From Ottowia flava (GTDB lineage: Bacteria > Pseudomonadota > Gammaproteobacteria > Burkholderiales > Burkholderiaceae_C), in contig NZ_VRUA01000003.1 in assembly GCF_008017535.1 (NCBI RefSeq), positions 248,001 through 312,000 of the forward strand: a stretch of DNA of 64,000 nucleotides, read 5' to 3'. The notes under the pieces are model-generated. The model had not been told where the DNA came from. It saw only the letters and a list, made by a program, of their open reading frames with translations, and searched no databases. Positions 45,835-55,159 of the stretch are shown piece after piece. Position numbers and translations under genes: made by a program. Position 1 is the first letter of the stretch; each line of letters opens with the position of its first letter.

Positions 45835-46860
45835 AAAATCATAGTCATTGGCGCCGGCGCGTGGGGCACGGCAGTGGCCGTTAGCGCCGCGCGCAACCCG
45901 GCCGGCCACCAGGTCGTGCTGTGGGCGCGCGACGCCGCCCAGGCCGAAGCCATGGACAGCGCGCGCGAGAACGCGCGCTACCTGCCGGGCATCCCGCTGC
46001 CGCGCGAGCTGCAACTGCGTGGCGGCGCGCCCGATCAGGGATTGCAGGACGCCGTGCCGCAGGCCGACCTGGTCATCGTCGCCACACCGGTGGCTGGCCT
46101 GCGCGCCACCCTGGAATTGCTGCGCGGCAGCGAAGTGCCCGTCGCCTGGTTGTGCAAGGGCTTTGAAGCCGTGCGCGACACCGGCGCCGCGCACGCCTTT
46201 GGCCTGATGCCGCATGAAGTGCAGCGCCAAGCCGCGCCGCACCTGCGCTCGGGCGCCCTGAGCGGCCCCAGCTTCGCGCAGGAAGTGGCGCGCGGCCAGC
46301 CCACGGCGCTGGTCGCCGCCAGCCGCGACACCGATGTGCGCCACGCCATGGTCGAGGCGCTGCACGGCCCCACGCTGCGCGTGTATGGCAACGACGACCT
46401 GGTCGGCGTGGAAGTCGGCGGGGCCGTCAAGAACGTGCTGGCCATCGCCACCGGCCTGGCCGACGGCCTGAACCTGGGGCTGAACGCCCGCGCCGCCCTC
46501 ATCACCCGCGGCCTGGCCGAAACCGCACGCCTCGGCGTGGCCCTGGGCGCGCGGCCGGAGACGTTCACCGGCCTATCGGGCCTGGGCGATTTGGTGCTGA
46601 CGGCGACGGGCGACCTCAGCCGCAACCGCAAGGTCGGCCTGTTGCTGGCGGACGGCCTGTCGCTGGAGCAGGCGGTGCAATCGCTCGGCCACGTCGCCGA
46701 AGGCGTGTACTGCGCGCAAACCGTGTGGCAGCGCGCCCAGCACCTGGGCATCGACATGCCGATCACCGAATGCGTGGTCGGCCTGCTGGCGGGCGAACTT
46801 AAACCCGTCGAAGCCGTCGCCGCGCTGATGGGGCGCGATCCGAAAGGCGAGTTGCTCTGA
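45832..46860 (+). CDS. gpsA: NAD(P)H-dependent glycerol-3-phosphate dehydrogenase
   Basis: Makes sn-glycerol-3-phosphate from dihydroxyacetone phosphate for phospholipid synthesis. The Rossmann motif is [18 protein letters not shown] at about 5-22. Substrate residues include [21 protein letters not shown] near 143-163, the catalytic Lys in [18 protein letters not shown] near 200-217, and [13 protein letters not shown]. The length of 342 is normal. The ATG is formed at the edge of a repeat copy, whose GCAGG is the only ribosome-site-like sequence before it. Confidence 0.95.
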   Translation: MKIIVIGAGAWGTAVAVSAARNPAGHQVVLWARDAAQAEAMDSARENARYLPGIPLPRELQLRGGAPDQGLQDAVPQADLVIVATPVAGLRATLELLRGSEVPVAWLCKGFEAVRDTGAAHAFGLMPHEVQRQAAPHLRSGALSGPSFAQEVARGQPTALVAASRDTDVRHAMVEALHGPTLRVYGNDDLVGVEVGGAVKNVLAIATGLADGLNLGLNARAALITRGLAETARLGVALGARPETFTGLSGLGDLVLTATGDLSRNRKVGLLLADGLSLEQAVQSLGHVAEGVYCAQTVWQRAQHLGIDMPITECVVGLLAGELKPVEAVAALMGRDPKGELL

Positions 46861-47112
46861 AGCCAAGCGGGCAGGGCGGTGGCGCTGCGCTCGGACAGCA
46901 AGGGGCAAGTCGACTGCAACTGGGGGCTCCGGCGGCATGAGCAGCCTGGCTCGCAGCGCCATCTGGCCGCCAGCTTAGGTACTGTCTTGTTGAAGTTGAA
47001 TTGACCAGTCGATGGGTGTCGATTGACGCCGCGACCGCGCGCGCCGCATACTCGTGCTGGGATCAGCGGTTCACCCGCGTGGCGGACCTGCCCCGTTCAC
47101 AGGAGACACCTC

Positions 47113-47778
47113 ATGCGCTTTCAGCGACTGCTTGCCCTCACCGCCTGCGCCGCAGCCACCCTGCTGGCCGGTTGCGCGGCGTCCTCGTCCGGCGGCGGGG
47201 CAGGCAACCCGATGACGTATTTCGTCACTAGCAGCAACCCCGGTCAGGGCGGCAACCTGGGCGGGCTGGCGGGTGCCGACGCGTATTGCCAGAAGTTGGC
47301 CAGCAACGCGGGCGCGGGCGGCAAGGCCTGGCGCGCCTACCTCAGCACGCAAGGGCCTCAGGCGGTGAACGCGCGCGACCGCATCGGCAAGGGCCCATGG
47401 CTGAACGCCAAGGGCGAGGCGATTGCCACCAGCGTCGATAACCTGCACAGCCCCGGCAACAACCTGAACAAGAAGACCGCGATCACGGAAAAAGGCGACG
47501 TGGTCGCCGGCCGCGGCGATGCGGTGAACATGCACGACATCCTGACCGGCTCCACCGCCGAAGGCCGCACCGTGCCGGGATCGGCCGATGCCACCTGCGG
47601 CAACTGGACCAGCGCCACCACCGGCTCGGCCATTGTCGGCCACCACGACCGCATCGGCCTGAACGAATCGGCGCCGATGAAGTCGTGGAACCACTCGCAC
47701 CCCAGCAAGGCCTGCGACATGGCGGCGCTGAAATCGACCGGCGGTGACGGACGCTTTTACTGCTTCGCCGCCAACTGA
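47113..47778 (+). CDS. Secreted lipoprotein with lectin-like (DUF1554/endostatin-like) domain
   Basis: A 221-residue predicted lipoprotein. The signal ends in the lipobox LLAGC at about 17-21, followed by a Ser/Gly linker. The body has the pattern FVTSSNPGQGGNLGGLAGADAYC, WRAYLSTQGPQAVNARDRIGKGPW, a MHDILTGSTAEG turn, a CGNWTSATTGSAIVGHHDR segment and a C-terminal FYCFAAN, all typical of the C-type-lectin-like fold of the collagen-endostatin/DUF1554 type. ATG 47113 has AGGAGA upstream. It stands alone, 250 bp from gpsA, with no biosynthetic or export partner. The ligand is unknown. Confidence 0.72.
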   Translation: MRFQRLLALTACAAATLLAGCAASSSGGGAGNPMTYFVTSSNPGQGGNLGGLAGADAYCQKLASNAGAGGKAWRAYLSTQGPQAVNARDRIGKGPWLNAKGEAIATSVDNLHSPGNNLNKKTAITEKGDVVAGRGDAVNMHDILTGSTAEGRTVPGSADATCGNWTSATTGSAIVGHHDRIGLNESAPMKSWNHSHPSKACDMAALKSTGGDGRFYCFAAN

Positions 47779-47802
47779 CGGCCAACCGAGTCTGCAAGTA
47801 AA

Positions 47803-47843
47803 AAGAGCTGCCTGCGCACGCCAGATGTGCGCAGGCAGCTCTT
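47803..47843. terminator. Convergent terminator made of an inverted pair of repeat cores
   Basis: A perfect 17-bp inverted repeat with a 7-nt loop. Each arm is AAGAGCTGCCTGCGCAC or its complement, so both arms carry the interspersed-repeat core AGCTGCCTGCGCA. The minus strand continues into TTTTT, so it ends the DUF937 gene well; the plus strand has a weaker T-tract for the lipoprotein gene. Confidence 0.8.
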
Positions 47844-47869
47844 GTCTTGGTAGCGGCTTACGCGGCCGA

Positions 47870-48385
47870 TCAGCGCCCCAGCATGCGCGTGAGCGCGCCC
47901 ATGATGTCGCTTTCGCTGCCCAGGCCGGCCTGCGGGGCCTGGCCGTGCGGGGTCAGCTTGTCGATCAGCTCGGGCAGCACCTGGGCGATGCCGCCGGCGG
48001 CTTCACCCTGGCCCACGCCCAGCTTGGCGGCGATGTCGCCGATCACGTTGGGGCCCAGGGCCTGCGTCACCACGTCCGGGCTGACCGGCTGGTTGGCGCC
48101 GGCGCCGACCCAGGACTGCGCCGCATTACCGGCGCCGGCCTGCGTGAACTTGTCCAGCAGGCCGCCCAGGCCGCCGTGCTGGCTGTTGTTGGCCAGCATG
48201 CCCATCAGCACCGGCGCCAGCGCGGCAACCAGGCCCATGTTGATGCCGCCGCTTTGGCCCGGTTGTTGTTGCTGGCCACCGCCGAGCACGCTGCCCAGCA
48301 CATTGCCCAGGCCACCCAGACCACCGCCGGGTGCGTTGTTCTGACCTGCCAGTACCGAACCGAGAACCGAATCGAGCAAACCCAT
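47870..48385 (-). CDS. YidB-like DUF937 family protein
   Basis: A 171-residue protein. It begins MGLLDSVLGSVLAGQ, as YidB/DUF937 proteins do, has a Gly/Gln-rich linker (GGGQQQQPGQSGG near 36-48), helices (LGGLLDKFTQAGAGNAAQSWVGAGANQPVS) and the family core VTQALGPNVIGDIAAKLGVGQGEAAGGIAQVLPELIDKLTPHGQ. Its role is unknown. It has AAAGGA before the ATG and a strong hairpin after the stop. It is monocistronic. Confidence 0.83.
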   Translation of the reverse strand: MGLLDSVLGSVLAGQNNAPGGGLGGLGNVLGSVLGGGQQQQPGQSGGINMGLVAALAPVLMGMLANNSQHGGLGGLLDKFTQAGAGNAAQSWVGAGANQPVSPDVVTQALGPNVIGDIAAKLGVGQGEAAGGIAQVLPELIDKLTPHGQAPQAGLGSESDIMGALTRMLGR

Positions 48386-48721
48386 GGTGTTGTCCTTTCA
48401 GGCGAAAGTGGTTGCGAAACGCGGCGCATTGTGCTGCCGCCGTGCGGCGCGCGACGGGCGAGCCGGCCCAAGGCGGACTTTTGTCGCAAGTGCGTCGGCG
48501 CGCAGCGACAGTGGGTGTCGCCGGGCGGCGCGTCGCCGCTCAACCAAGGTGGCGTTCGCGCACCGGTGCCAGCGCCGGGCACGGTTGTCGATTTCAAAGG
48601 TTTTTGGGGCTCAGGCCTTACAACGATCTGCGCGGCAAGCTATCAATATCGCAGCAAAAATCGATCGGAATGCCAGGAGGCGTCACCGCGGCCCAGCGGG
48701 CCGCCACAGGCCGCGCGTCGC
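48386..48721. other. Intergenic region, no gene seen
   Basis: A 336-bp gap between the DUF937 start and the panC stop, with short out-of-frame open frames only. It holds one interspersed repeat copy at 48601-48650 and nothing else I can support. Confidence 0.6.
48601..48650 (-). repeat. Interspersed repeat, copy 12
   Basis: The minus strand reads GATAGCTTGCCGCGCAGA, then TCGTTGTAAGGCC and TGAGCCCCAAAAA. It lies downstream of panC in the gap. Confidence 0.68.
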
Positions 48722-49579
48722 TCACAGCTCCAGGTTGTCGATCAACCGCGTCTGCCCCAGCCGCGCCGCGCCTAGGGCGACCAGCGAGCCGGCACCGTCG
48801 CCCGCCTGGGGCGTCAGCAGGTCGGCACGGCGGCGCACGGTGAGGTAGTCCGCCTGCCAGCCGTGCGCGGCCAGCGCCTGCACGGCCGTGGCTTCCAGTG
48901 CGGGCAGGTTTTCCGGCAAGGGGCCGCCGGCGGCCAGTGCGTCGTCGGCCAGGCGGCGCAAGGCCTGGGCCAGTTGCAGGGCCTGGGCGCGCTCGGGGGC
49001 GCTCAGGTACCCGTTGCGCGACGACAAGGCCAGGCCGTCGGCGGCCCGCAAGGTGTCGATGCCGACCACGTCGATCGGCAGGGCGAACTGGCGGACCATG
49101 CGCTGCACCACCATCCACTGCTGGTAGTCCTTCTTGCCGAACATGGCCACGCCCTCGGCCTTGCCGGCGAACACGGCCTGAAACAGCTTCATCACCACCG
49201 TGCACACGCCGGTGAAGAAGCCGGGGCGGAATTCGCCCTCCAGCAGGTCGGCCAGGGCCGGGTCGGCCTGCACCTTGAAGGTCTGGGGTTCGGGGTAGAG
49301 GTCGCGCTCGCGCGGAGCGAACAGCACGTCGCAGCCGGCCGCTTCGAGCTTGGCCCGGTCGTCGTCGAGGGTGCGCGGGTAGCTGTCGAAGTCTTCGTGC
49401 GGCAGGAACTGCAGGCGGTTGACGAAGATGCTGGCGACCGTGACGTCGCCCCGCGCCTTGGCCTGTTCCAGCAGCGCCAGGTGCCCCGCGTGCAGGTTGC
49501 CCATGGTGGCAACGAACGCCGGGCGTTGGGTGTGGCGCAGGGCGTGGCGCAGTTCAGCGAGGGTGTGGACCAGTTGCAT
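48722..49579 (-). CDS. panC: Pantoate--beta-alanine ligase
   Basis: Final step of pantothenate synthesis, 285 residues. The adenylation motif is [19 protein letters not shown] at about 23-41 (HAGH). Other family blocks are [52 protein letters not shown] and [11 protein letters not shown]. The partner panB is not adjacent but 4.5 kb away on the same strand, with a permease and two regulators between. The start ATG 49579 is the family start. Confidence 0.94.
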   Translation of the reverse strand: MQLVHTLAELRHALRHTQRPAFVATMGNLHAGHLALLEQAKARGDVTVASIFVNRLQFLPHEDFDSYPRTLDDDRAKLEAAGCDVLFAPRERDLYPEPQTFKVQADPALADLLEGEFRPGFFTGVCTVVMKLFQAVFAGKAEGVAMFGKKDYQQWMVVQRMVRQFALPIDVVGIDTLRAADGLALSSRNGYLSAPERAQALQLAQALRRLADDALAAGGPLPENLPALEATAVQALAAHGWQADYLTVRRRADLLTPQAGDGAGSLVALGAARLGQTRLIDNLEL

Positions 49580-49777
49580 GAGGGGGTATCAGTCGGTTGT
49601 CAGCCAGGGGCTTGATGATGCTTAAAGAAATGGAAGTGGCGGCTCACTAAACTCTGCCCAGTTCCGTTTGATTTCGCGGCCGTCATGGCCGCGGCTGGAC
49701 CTTGGGGTGCTGCGCGCCCGCGGCGGTGAAGACACCCCGCCATCTTGTCATCTTTCCCGAGTACTTTTGGAGGTCGT

Positions 49778-51190
49778 TTGAGTACCCTGGCCATTGTCCT
49801 TTCCCTCGCGCTGCTGATGTACCTGGCGTACCGCGGCTACACGGTGCTGCTGCTGGCGCCGATCATGGCCGCGCTGGCCGTCATCCTGTCCGGTGATGTG
49901 ACGCAGATGCTGCCCATCTACACCGAGACCTTCATGCGCGCCCTGGGCAACTACATGTTGGCCTTCTTCCCGATCTTCCTGCTGGGCGCGCTGTTCGGCC
50001 AGCTGATGGCCGATTCCGGCGCCGCCACGGCGATCGCCCAGTGGATCGAACGCACCCTGGGCAGCAAGCACGCCATCCTGACGGTGGTGCTGGCCTGCGG
50101 CATCTTGACGTACGGCGGCGTGTCGCTGTTCGTGGTGGCGTTTGCCATCTACCCGATCGCGCGTTCGCTCTTTCGCGACGCAGACATCCCCAAGCGCCTG
50201 GTGGCGCCGGCCATCGCGCTCGGCTCGTTCACCTTCACCATGACGGCGCTGCCTGGCACGCCGGCGATCCAGAACGCCATTCCCATCCCCTACTTCGGCA
50301 CCAACACCTTCGCCGCGCCGGGCCTGGGCCTGATCGGCGCCGCGATCATGTTCGCGCTGGGCATCCTGTGGCTGCGTTCGCGCGAGAAGGCGGCGCGCGC
50401 GCGCGGCGAGGGCTACGGCCAGCACGACGACGTCGACACCGGCCCGCGCGGCCAGGTGGGCGAGGCCGACATGAGCGGCGACGCCGCCCGCACCATGCCG
50501 CTGATGCTGGCGCTGCTGCCGCTGGTGCTGGTGATCGGCATCAACGCCCTGTTCACCTACGGCGTGTTCCCGGGCATGGACTGGGAATTCCTGAAGACGC
50601 GCTTTCCCAACCTCGACGCCACCAAGCAGACCGGCATGTGGGCGCTGATCATCGCGCTGGTGATCTCGTGCATCGTGCTGCTGCTGATCAGCATCGGCCG
50701 CTGGGCCAACCTGCAGCAGACCATCAACAAGGGTGTGCTGGGCTCGATGCTGCCGATCTTCAACACCGCGTCGGAAGTGGGCTACGGCGCCGTCATCGCC
50801 AGCCTGGCCGGCTTTGCCATCATCCGCGACGCGGTGCTGAACGTGTCCAGCAACCCGCTGGTCAGCGAAGCCGTGGCCATGAACGTGCTGGCCGGCATCA
50901 CCGGCTCGTCCTCGGGCGGTTTGTCGATCGCGCTGCAGACGCTGGGCGCGGACTACCTGCGCATGGCCAACGCCGCCGGCATCAGCCCCGACCTGCTGCA
51001 CCGCGTGGCCGTCATGTCGGCCGGCGTGTTCGATTCGCTGCCGCACTGCGGCGCCATCATCACGCTGCTGTCGATCTGCAAGCTGACGCACCGCGAGTCC
51101 TACGGCAACATCGCCGCCATGACCATCGTCGTGCCGCTGATCGCGCTGTCGGTGGTGATTGCGCTGGGGACGATGTTCGGCTCTTTCTGA
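49778..51190 (+). CDS. GntP-family permease
   Basis: Inner-membrane carboxylate:H+ symporter of 470 residues from TTG 49778, which has GGAGG at good spacing; no ATG is suitably placed. About 12 helices are seen. GntP-type motifs include FFPIFLLGALFGQLMADSGAA near 60-80, LTYGGVSLFVVAFAIYP, and TALPGTPAIQNAIPIPYFGT near 158-177. Members carry gluconate, hydroxybutyrate, serine or other small acids; the substrate is open. It is divergent from panC and convergent with the LuxR-type pseudogene. Confidence 0.87.
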   Translation: MSTLAIVLSLALLMYLAYRGYTVLLLAPIMAALAVILSGDVTQMLPIYTETFMRALGNYMLAFFPIFLLGALFGQLMADSGAATAIAQWIERTLGSKHAILTVVLACGILTYGGVSLFVVAFAIYPIARSLFRDADIPKRLVAPAIALGSFTFTMTALPGTPAIQNAIPIPYFGTNTFAAPGLGLIGAAIMFALGILWLRSREKAARARGEGYGQHDDVDTGPRGQVGEADMSGDAARTMPLMLALLPLVLVIGINALFTYGVFPGMDWEFLKTRFPNLDATKQTGMWALIIALVISCIVLLLISIGRWANLQQTINKGVLGSMLPIFNTASEVGYGAVIASLAGFAIIRDAVLNVSSNPLVSEAVAMNVLAGITGSSSGGLSIALQTLGADYLRMANAAGISPDLLHRVAVMSAGVFDSLPHCGAIITLLSICKLTHRESYGNIAAMTIVVPLIALSVVIALGTMFGSF

Positions 51191-51227
51191 GCGTGAAAGC
51201 TCGCCGCCGCGGCAATGGCGAATTTCA

Positions 51228-51280
51228 AGCCAAAACGGACTGAAAGCGGCTTACCGCAGGCGCGGCCAGCTATCAGGTCG
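51228..51280 (-). repeat. Interspersed repeat, copy 13 (diverged)
   Basis: The minus strand reads TGATAGCTGGCCGCGCC, then TGCGGTAAGCCGC and TTTCAGTCCGTTTTGG. It matches the consensus at both ends and is diverged inside. It starts about 40 bp after the stop of the frameshifted LuxR-type gene. Confidence 0.55.
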
Positions 51281-51318
51281 ATAGTGAATAGGGGCCCGAT
51301 CGCGCTGCCGGTGCGGGT

Positions 51319-52432
51319 CTACACAGGTTGAAGCGCCCGCACCAGGTGCACGAGTTCGCTCTGGCGGTGGCAGCCGGTCTTGCGCATCGCGTTGCGCAGG
51401 TGCGAGCGCGCGGTGTGCCAGCTCGTGGCTTCCAGGGCGGCGAAATCCTTGACCGTCTTGCCGGCCGCCAGCAGGAGCACCAGGCGCACTTCCGCGGGTG
51501 ACAGGCCGAGCACGTCGCTCACCAGAGACGCGTCGAGCTTGACGCCGGTGCCGGGCACGGCCACCACGACCAGGGCCATGGGCACCGTCTGGCCGCTCGC
51601 CCATGCGTGGCTGGCCTGCAGCGGCAGCACGCTCACGCCGCGCCGCCACGCGCCTTCTGCCACCGTCAAGGCGCCCGCGACCGGAGGCGAGGCGCAGGTG
51701 CACCGGATCAGGTGCTCCAGCCGGTCCTGCGTCGGGCGATCGCCACACCGCAGGCGCCCCTGCCGCACGAGCAGGGGACCAAGTTGGTTGAACAACTGCT
51801 CCGCTGCGGCGTTGCTGAGGTGAATGCGAGCTTGCGCATCGACGACGGCGACTGCCTGGCGCAAGGTGTCGAGCGCGGCCAGGCCCAGGCTGGCGGTGCG
51901 CGACAAGGTGTTCGCCCGCGCCCGCAGCCTGGCCGCGCGGGCGATGTCGGGCATCAACTGCTGAATGACGCGCTTGTCGTCCGCCGAATAGGGCTGGGCA
52001 TCGCGCGGGCGCATGAAGCTGAGAACGTCGCGTGCGCTGCCTTCGTCGCGCACCACCACGCCTGCGGTGTGCTTGAGGCCGAGCGGCATCAACCAGTCCG
52101 CGTAGACGGGGTTGCGCAAGGCCTCCTGCGCAGAGAAATGCTCATGGTCCAGCATGACCCCGTAAGGGGCAACGCGCATCACGGCGGCCAGACGCGGGTC
52201 GTTTCCGGCGTGCTGGGTTTCGTACTCGACCATGTGCTGGGCACGCAGACCGAAGTGTTCCAGGTTGCCAAAGCTGTCCGGCGTGGGCGCGCCGCTGACG
52301 TCCAGCGTGAAGCCATGAAAGATCTCCGGCCTGCAGGCGTGTGCACATGGCGTCCATGCCCGCATGCCAGGCCTCGGGAGCCATCACCCCGTCGTAGAGC
52401 AGGCCGGCGATCGTTTCAGCGTTGTGCGGCAT
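51319..52432 (-). pseudogene. LuxR-type HTH regulator with a +1 frameshift
   Basis: The N-terminus (ATG 52432, MPHNAETIAGLLYDGVMAPE) and the rest (EIFHGFTLD onward to 51319) are in different frames. Removing one G in the run at 52326-52327 joins them into a 370-residue protein that aligns throughout with the intact 369-residue neighbour (AGLLYDG near the start, FHxFTLD, MLDHEH, and HTH VKDFAALEATSWHTARSHLRNAMRKTGCHRQ at the C-terminus). The LuxR-type HTH itself is intact. It may be a real mutation or a sequencing error. It lies 128 bp from the convergent GntP gene. Confidence 0.75.
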
Positions 52433-52803
52433 GGGGTTCAGCCGGCGCGAGCCGCGCAGCGCACGGTGGGGGTCAGGTGCCATGGCCGGGCGGCCCGGGG
52501 CGACGGTTGTGCGGCGCGGCTCCGTGGCCTGCCGTCGCAGGCCGAACCACCCACCCTGCGTATGCGCATCGTGCCCCCTTATATGTTGTTGGTCTTATTT
52601 TAGTAACGATATGTAGATGAATGCACCCAGGGGTAATCCCGATTCGGTTGTGGCGATGAGCCTGCTGCGTGCTGCGAAAGGTGTCCGAAGGCTTGACAGG
52701 CGAGGCGCGCAGCCAGAAATCGAAGAAACGGAAGGCAGGGCGGGAGCGGTCAGCTATCAATTTCGTAGTTCTGACGGCAAGCAGGTGCGCGTGGCGCGCA
52801 CCC
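52433..52803. other. Intergenic region between the two LuxR-type genes
   Basis: A 371-bp gap without a credible gene. It holds the presumed promoter of the frameshifted gene, with AT-rich TTATTTTAGTAACGATATG at 52602-52620, and a degenerate repeat copy at its right end. Confidence 0.55.
52717..52762 (-). repeat. Interspersed repeat, copy 14 (degenerate)
   Basis: Only the head is clear on the minus strand: AAATTGATAGCTGACCGC. It starts about 42 bp after the stop of the intact LuxR-type gene, the same relative place as copy 13 behind its paralogue. Confidence 0.45.
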
Positions 52804-53913
52804 CTACGCTGTCAGGAGCGCCCGCACCAGTTGCACCAATTCGGCTTGCCGGTGGCAGCCGGTCTTGCGCAGGGCGTTCTTCAGATGCGTGCGCGCGGTG
52901 TGCCAGCTCGTCGCTTCCAGGGTGGCGAAATCCTTGACCGTTTTGCCGGTCGCCAACATCCGTACGAGGCGCGCTTCGGTGAGCGACAGGCCCAGCAGGT
53001 CGGCCAGTTGGGCCGCGCTCAGGTGAAGCGCGTCACCCGGCGCGGCGACCGCCACCAGCACCATCGGCATCTGGCGTAGGCTTGCGCAGGCGTGGCTGCC
53101 TCGCAGAGGCAACACGCTGACGACGTGGCGCACCGCGCCACCCACGAGCAGGGCGCCCCCCGCCGGCGGCGACGTGCAGGCTGCCTGCACCAGTGCGGCG
53201 AGTCGTTCCTGTTCTGCAGGCTCGGGGCACCGAAGCACGCCATGGCGCGTCGATAGGGCGCCGGGTTGCGACAACAAGCGCTCGCCAGCGGCATTGGCGT
53301 GGTGGATGCGGCGCTGGCCGTCGACCACGAACACGGCTTGGGGCAGCGTCTGCAGCGCGGCCAGGCCCAGGGCGGCACGGGCACTCAACTCTCCGGCCTG
53401 CATGCGCAGCCGCGTTGCGCGGCTCAGGTCGCCCATCAGCCGGTCCATGAGCGCCTTGTCCTGCACGCCGTAGGTTCGCCGGTCCGTAGTGCGAAGAAAC
53501 CCCAGAAAATCGCTCGTCGCGCCGTTGTTGCGGATCTGCGCCCCGAGCGTATGCCGAAATCCGGACGTACCCAGGTAGTCGCAATAGAAGGCGTTGCGCG
53601 ACATCGTTCGCGCGGTGATGTGCTCGTGGTCGAGCATGACGCTGCCCACCGGCAGGTGGTTCAAGATACCCATGCGGATGTCGCTGGCGATGAAATGGGC
53701 TTCGTACTCGCGCAGCTTGCGCTCGTTCATTTCGCAGCTGGCCTGGTTGTCCACGCTTTGAAGGACGGCGCCAGATGCGTGATCCAGCGTGAAGAAGTGA
53801 AAGACAGATGCGCCCAGTTCGCCCCTCAGGGCGTCCAGGGCGGCGTACCAGTCGCCGGGCGAAAGGATGCCGTCGTAGAGCAGCCCGGCAACGTGACCTG
53901 ATTCCGCTGGCAT
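52804..53913 (-). CDS. LuxR-type HTH transcriptional regulator
   Basis: A 369-residue regulator. The N-terminal 190 residues are an uncharacterised sensor region (AGLLYDGILSPGDWYAALDALRGE; HLPVGSVMLDHEHITARTMSRN). A PAS-like middle follows (AVFVVDGQRRIHHANAAGERLL near 195-215). The C-terminal LuxR HTH runs LGLSLTEARLVRMLATGKTVKDFATLEATSWHTARTHLKNALRKTGC. The ATG has GGAGAAGGAG before it. It is a tandem paralogue of the frameshifted gene downstream. It may control the nearby GntP permease; this is inference. The effector is unknown. Confidence 0.85.
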   Translation of the reverse strand: MPAESGHVAGLLYDGILSPGDWYAALDALRGELGASVFHFFTLDHASGAVLQSVDNQASCEMNERKLREYEAHFIASDIRMGILNHLPVGSVMLDHEHITARTMSRNAFYCDYLGTSGFRHTLGAQIRNNGATSDFLGFLRTTDRRTYGVQDKALMDRLMGDLSRATRLRMQAGELSARAALGLAALQTLPQAVFVVDGQRRIHHANAAGERLLSQPGALSTRHGVLRCPEPAEQERLAALVQAACTSPPAGGALLVGGAVRHVVSVLPLRGSHACASLRQMPMVLVAVAAPGDALHLSAAQLADLLGLSLTEARLVRMLATGKTVKDFATLEATSWHTARTHLKNALRKTGCHRQAELVQLVRALLTA

Positions 53914-54058
53914 CTCCTTCTCCCTGAAGTACAGGTGCTATTGGTAACGAAATGCAGGGGCGTGCGAGTAGGTGGATTCCCGGATGTGCCGCGCGCTGAT
54001 GCCAGGCGAGCGCGCCGCGGATGCACCGGCGGACAGGGGTTTCGGCGTCAGGGAGCGG

Positions 54059-54946
54059 TCACCACGCGTGCAACGCATCGTCGGGAAAGCTGCCGTCCTT
54101 CACGGCGCGCACGTAGGCTTCGATCGCGCCGCGCACGCTGCTCGCGTCCTGCATGAAATTGCGCACGAACTTCGGGTTCTTGCCCAGATTCACGCCCAGC
54201 ATGTCGTGCATCACCAGCACTTGCCCGGCCGTGCCCTTGCCGGCGCCGATGCCGATGGTGGCGCAGTGCGCCAGCTCGCCCGTCAGTTGCGCCGACAGCG
54301 CGGCGGGCACCATCTCCAGCACCAGCATGGCGGCGCCCGCGTCCTGCAATTCCAGCGCGTGGCGGCGCAGCGTATCGGCGGCGGCATCACCGCGGCCTTG
54401 CACGCGGTAACCACCCAGCGCGTGCACGGTCTGCGGCGTCAGGCCCAGGTGCGCGCAGACCGGAATGCCGCGCTCGACCAGAAAGCGCACCGTGGGCGCC
54501 GTCCAGCCGCCGCCTTCCAACTTGACCATGTGCGCGCCGGCCTGCATCAGCACGGTGGCGGAGCGCAGCGCCTGCTCGGGCGATTCGTGGTAGCTGCCAA
54601 AGGGCAGATCGGCGATCAGCCAGGCGGTCCCCTGCACGCGGTGCAGCCCGCGTGCCACGCTTTCGGTGTGGTAGCGCATGGTCTCCAGCGCCACGCCCAC
54701 CGTGGACGGCAAACCCTGGCACACCATGCCCAGCGAGTCGCCCACCAGCAGGCATTCGACGCCTGCCGCGTCGGCCACGGCGGCGAAGGTGGCGTCGTAA
54801 GCCGTCAGCATCGCGATCTTCTCGCCCTCGGCGCGCAACTGTGCCAGCCGCGGCAGGCTGACCGGCTTGCGCTGCGGCAAGGGCGACGCGGGCGGCAAAG
54901 TGCCGTAGGGGGAGCCGGGGTTGGCAGGCGTGCTTGAGGTGCTCAT
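54059..54946 (-). CDS. panB: 3-Methyl-2-oxobutanoate hydroxymethyltransferase
   Basis: Makes ketopantoate from 2-oxoisovalerate and methylenetetrahydrofolate, 295 residues from ATG 54946. Family blocks are [36 protein letters not shown] near 40-75 (metal Asp), [31 protein letters not shown] and [22 protein letters not shown]. The N-terminal 25 residues are Ser/Pro-rich and probably flexible. ATG 54964 is an in-frame alternative. It is same-strand with panC but separated from it by accessory genes. Confidence 0.94.
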   Translation of the reverse strand: MSTSSTPANPGSPYGTLPPASPLPQRKPVSLPRLAQLRAEGEKIAMLTAYDATFAAVADAAGVECLLVGDSLGMVCQGLPSTVGVALETMRYHTESVARGLHRVQGTAWLIADLPFGSYHESPEQALRSATVLMQAGAHMVKLEGGGWTAPTVRFLVERGIPVCAHLGLTPQTVHALGGYRVQGRGDAAADTLRRHALELQDAGAAMLVLEMVPAALSAQLTGELAHCATIGIGAGKGTAGQVLVMHDMLGVNLGKNPKFVRNFMQDASSVRGAIEAYVRAVKDGSFPDDALHAW

Positions 54947-55060
54947 CGTGTCTCCTATACGCATTGGGGCGCTAAGCGTTGCGGCTGAGTCTAGGCGGCA
55001 AGCGCGGTTGGCGTGGCGCGCGCAGGCGATGTCAAGGCTGTGCAGGCCGGCTTTTTAAGC

Positions 55061-55108
55061 AAAACTGGCCGCTGGCCCTACAGCAGTATGCGCAGGCGGC
55101 TTCTCAAA
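55061..55108 (-). repeat. Interspersed repeat, copy 15
   Basis: The minus strand reads AAGCCGCCTGCGCATACT, then GCTGTAGGGCCAGCGGCC and AGTTTTGC. It lies between the HPP/CBS gene and panB. Confidence 0.72.
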
Positions 55109-55159
55109 AGATAGCGCGGGCTACAGTGAGTCGATGTTGTCACGGTGCCCCTGCGGGCC

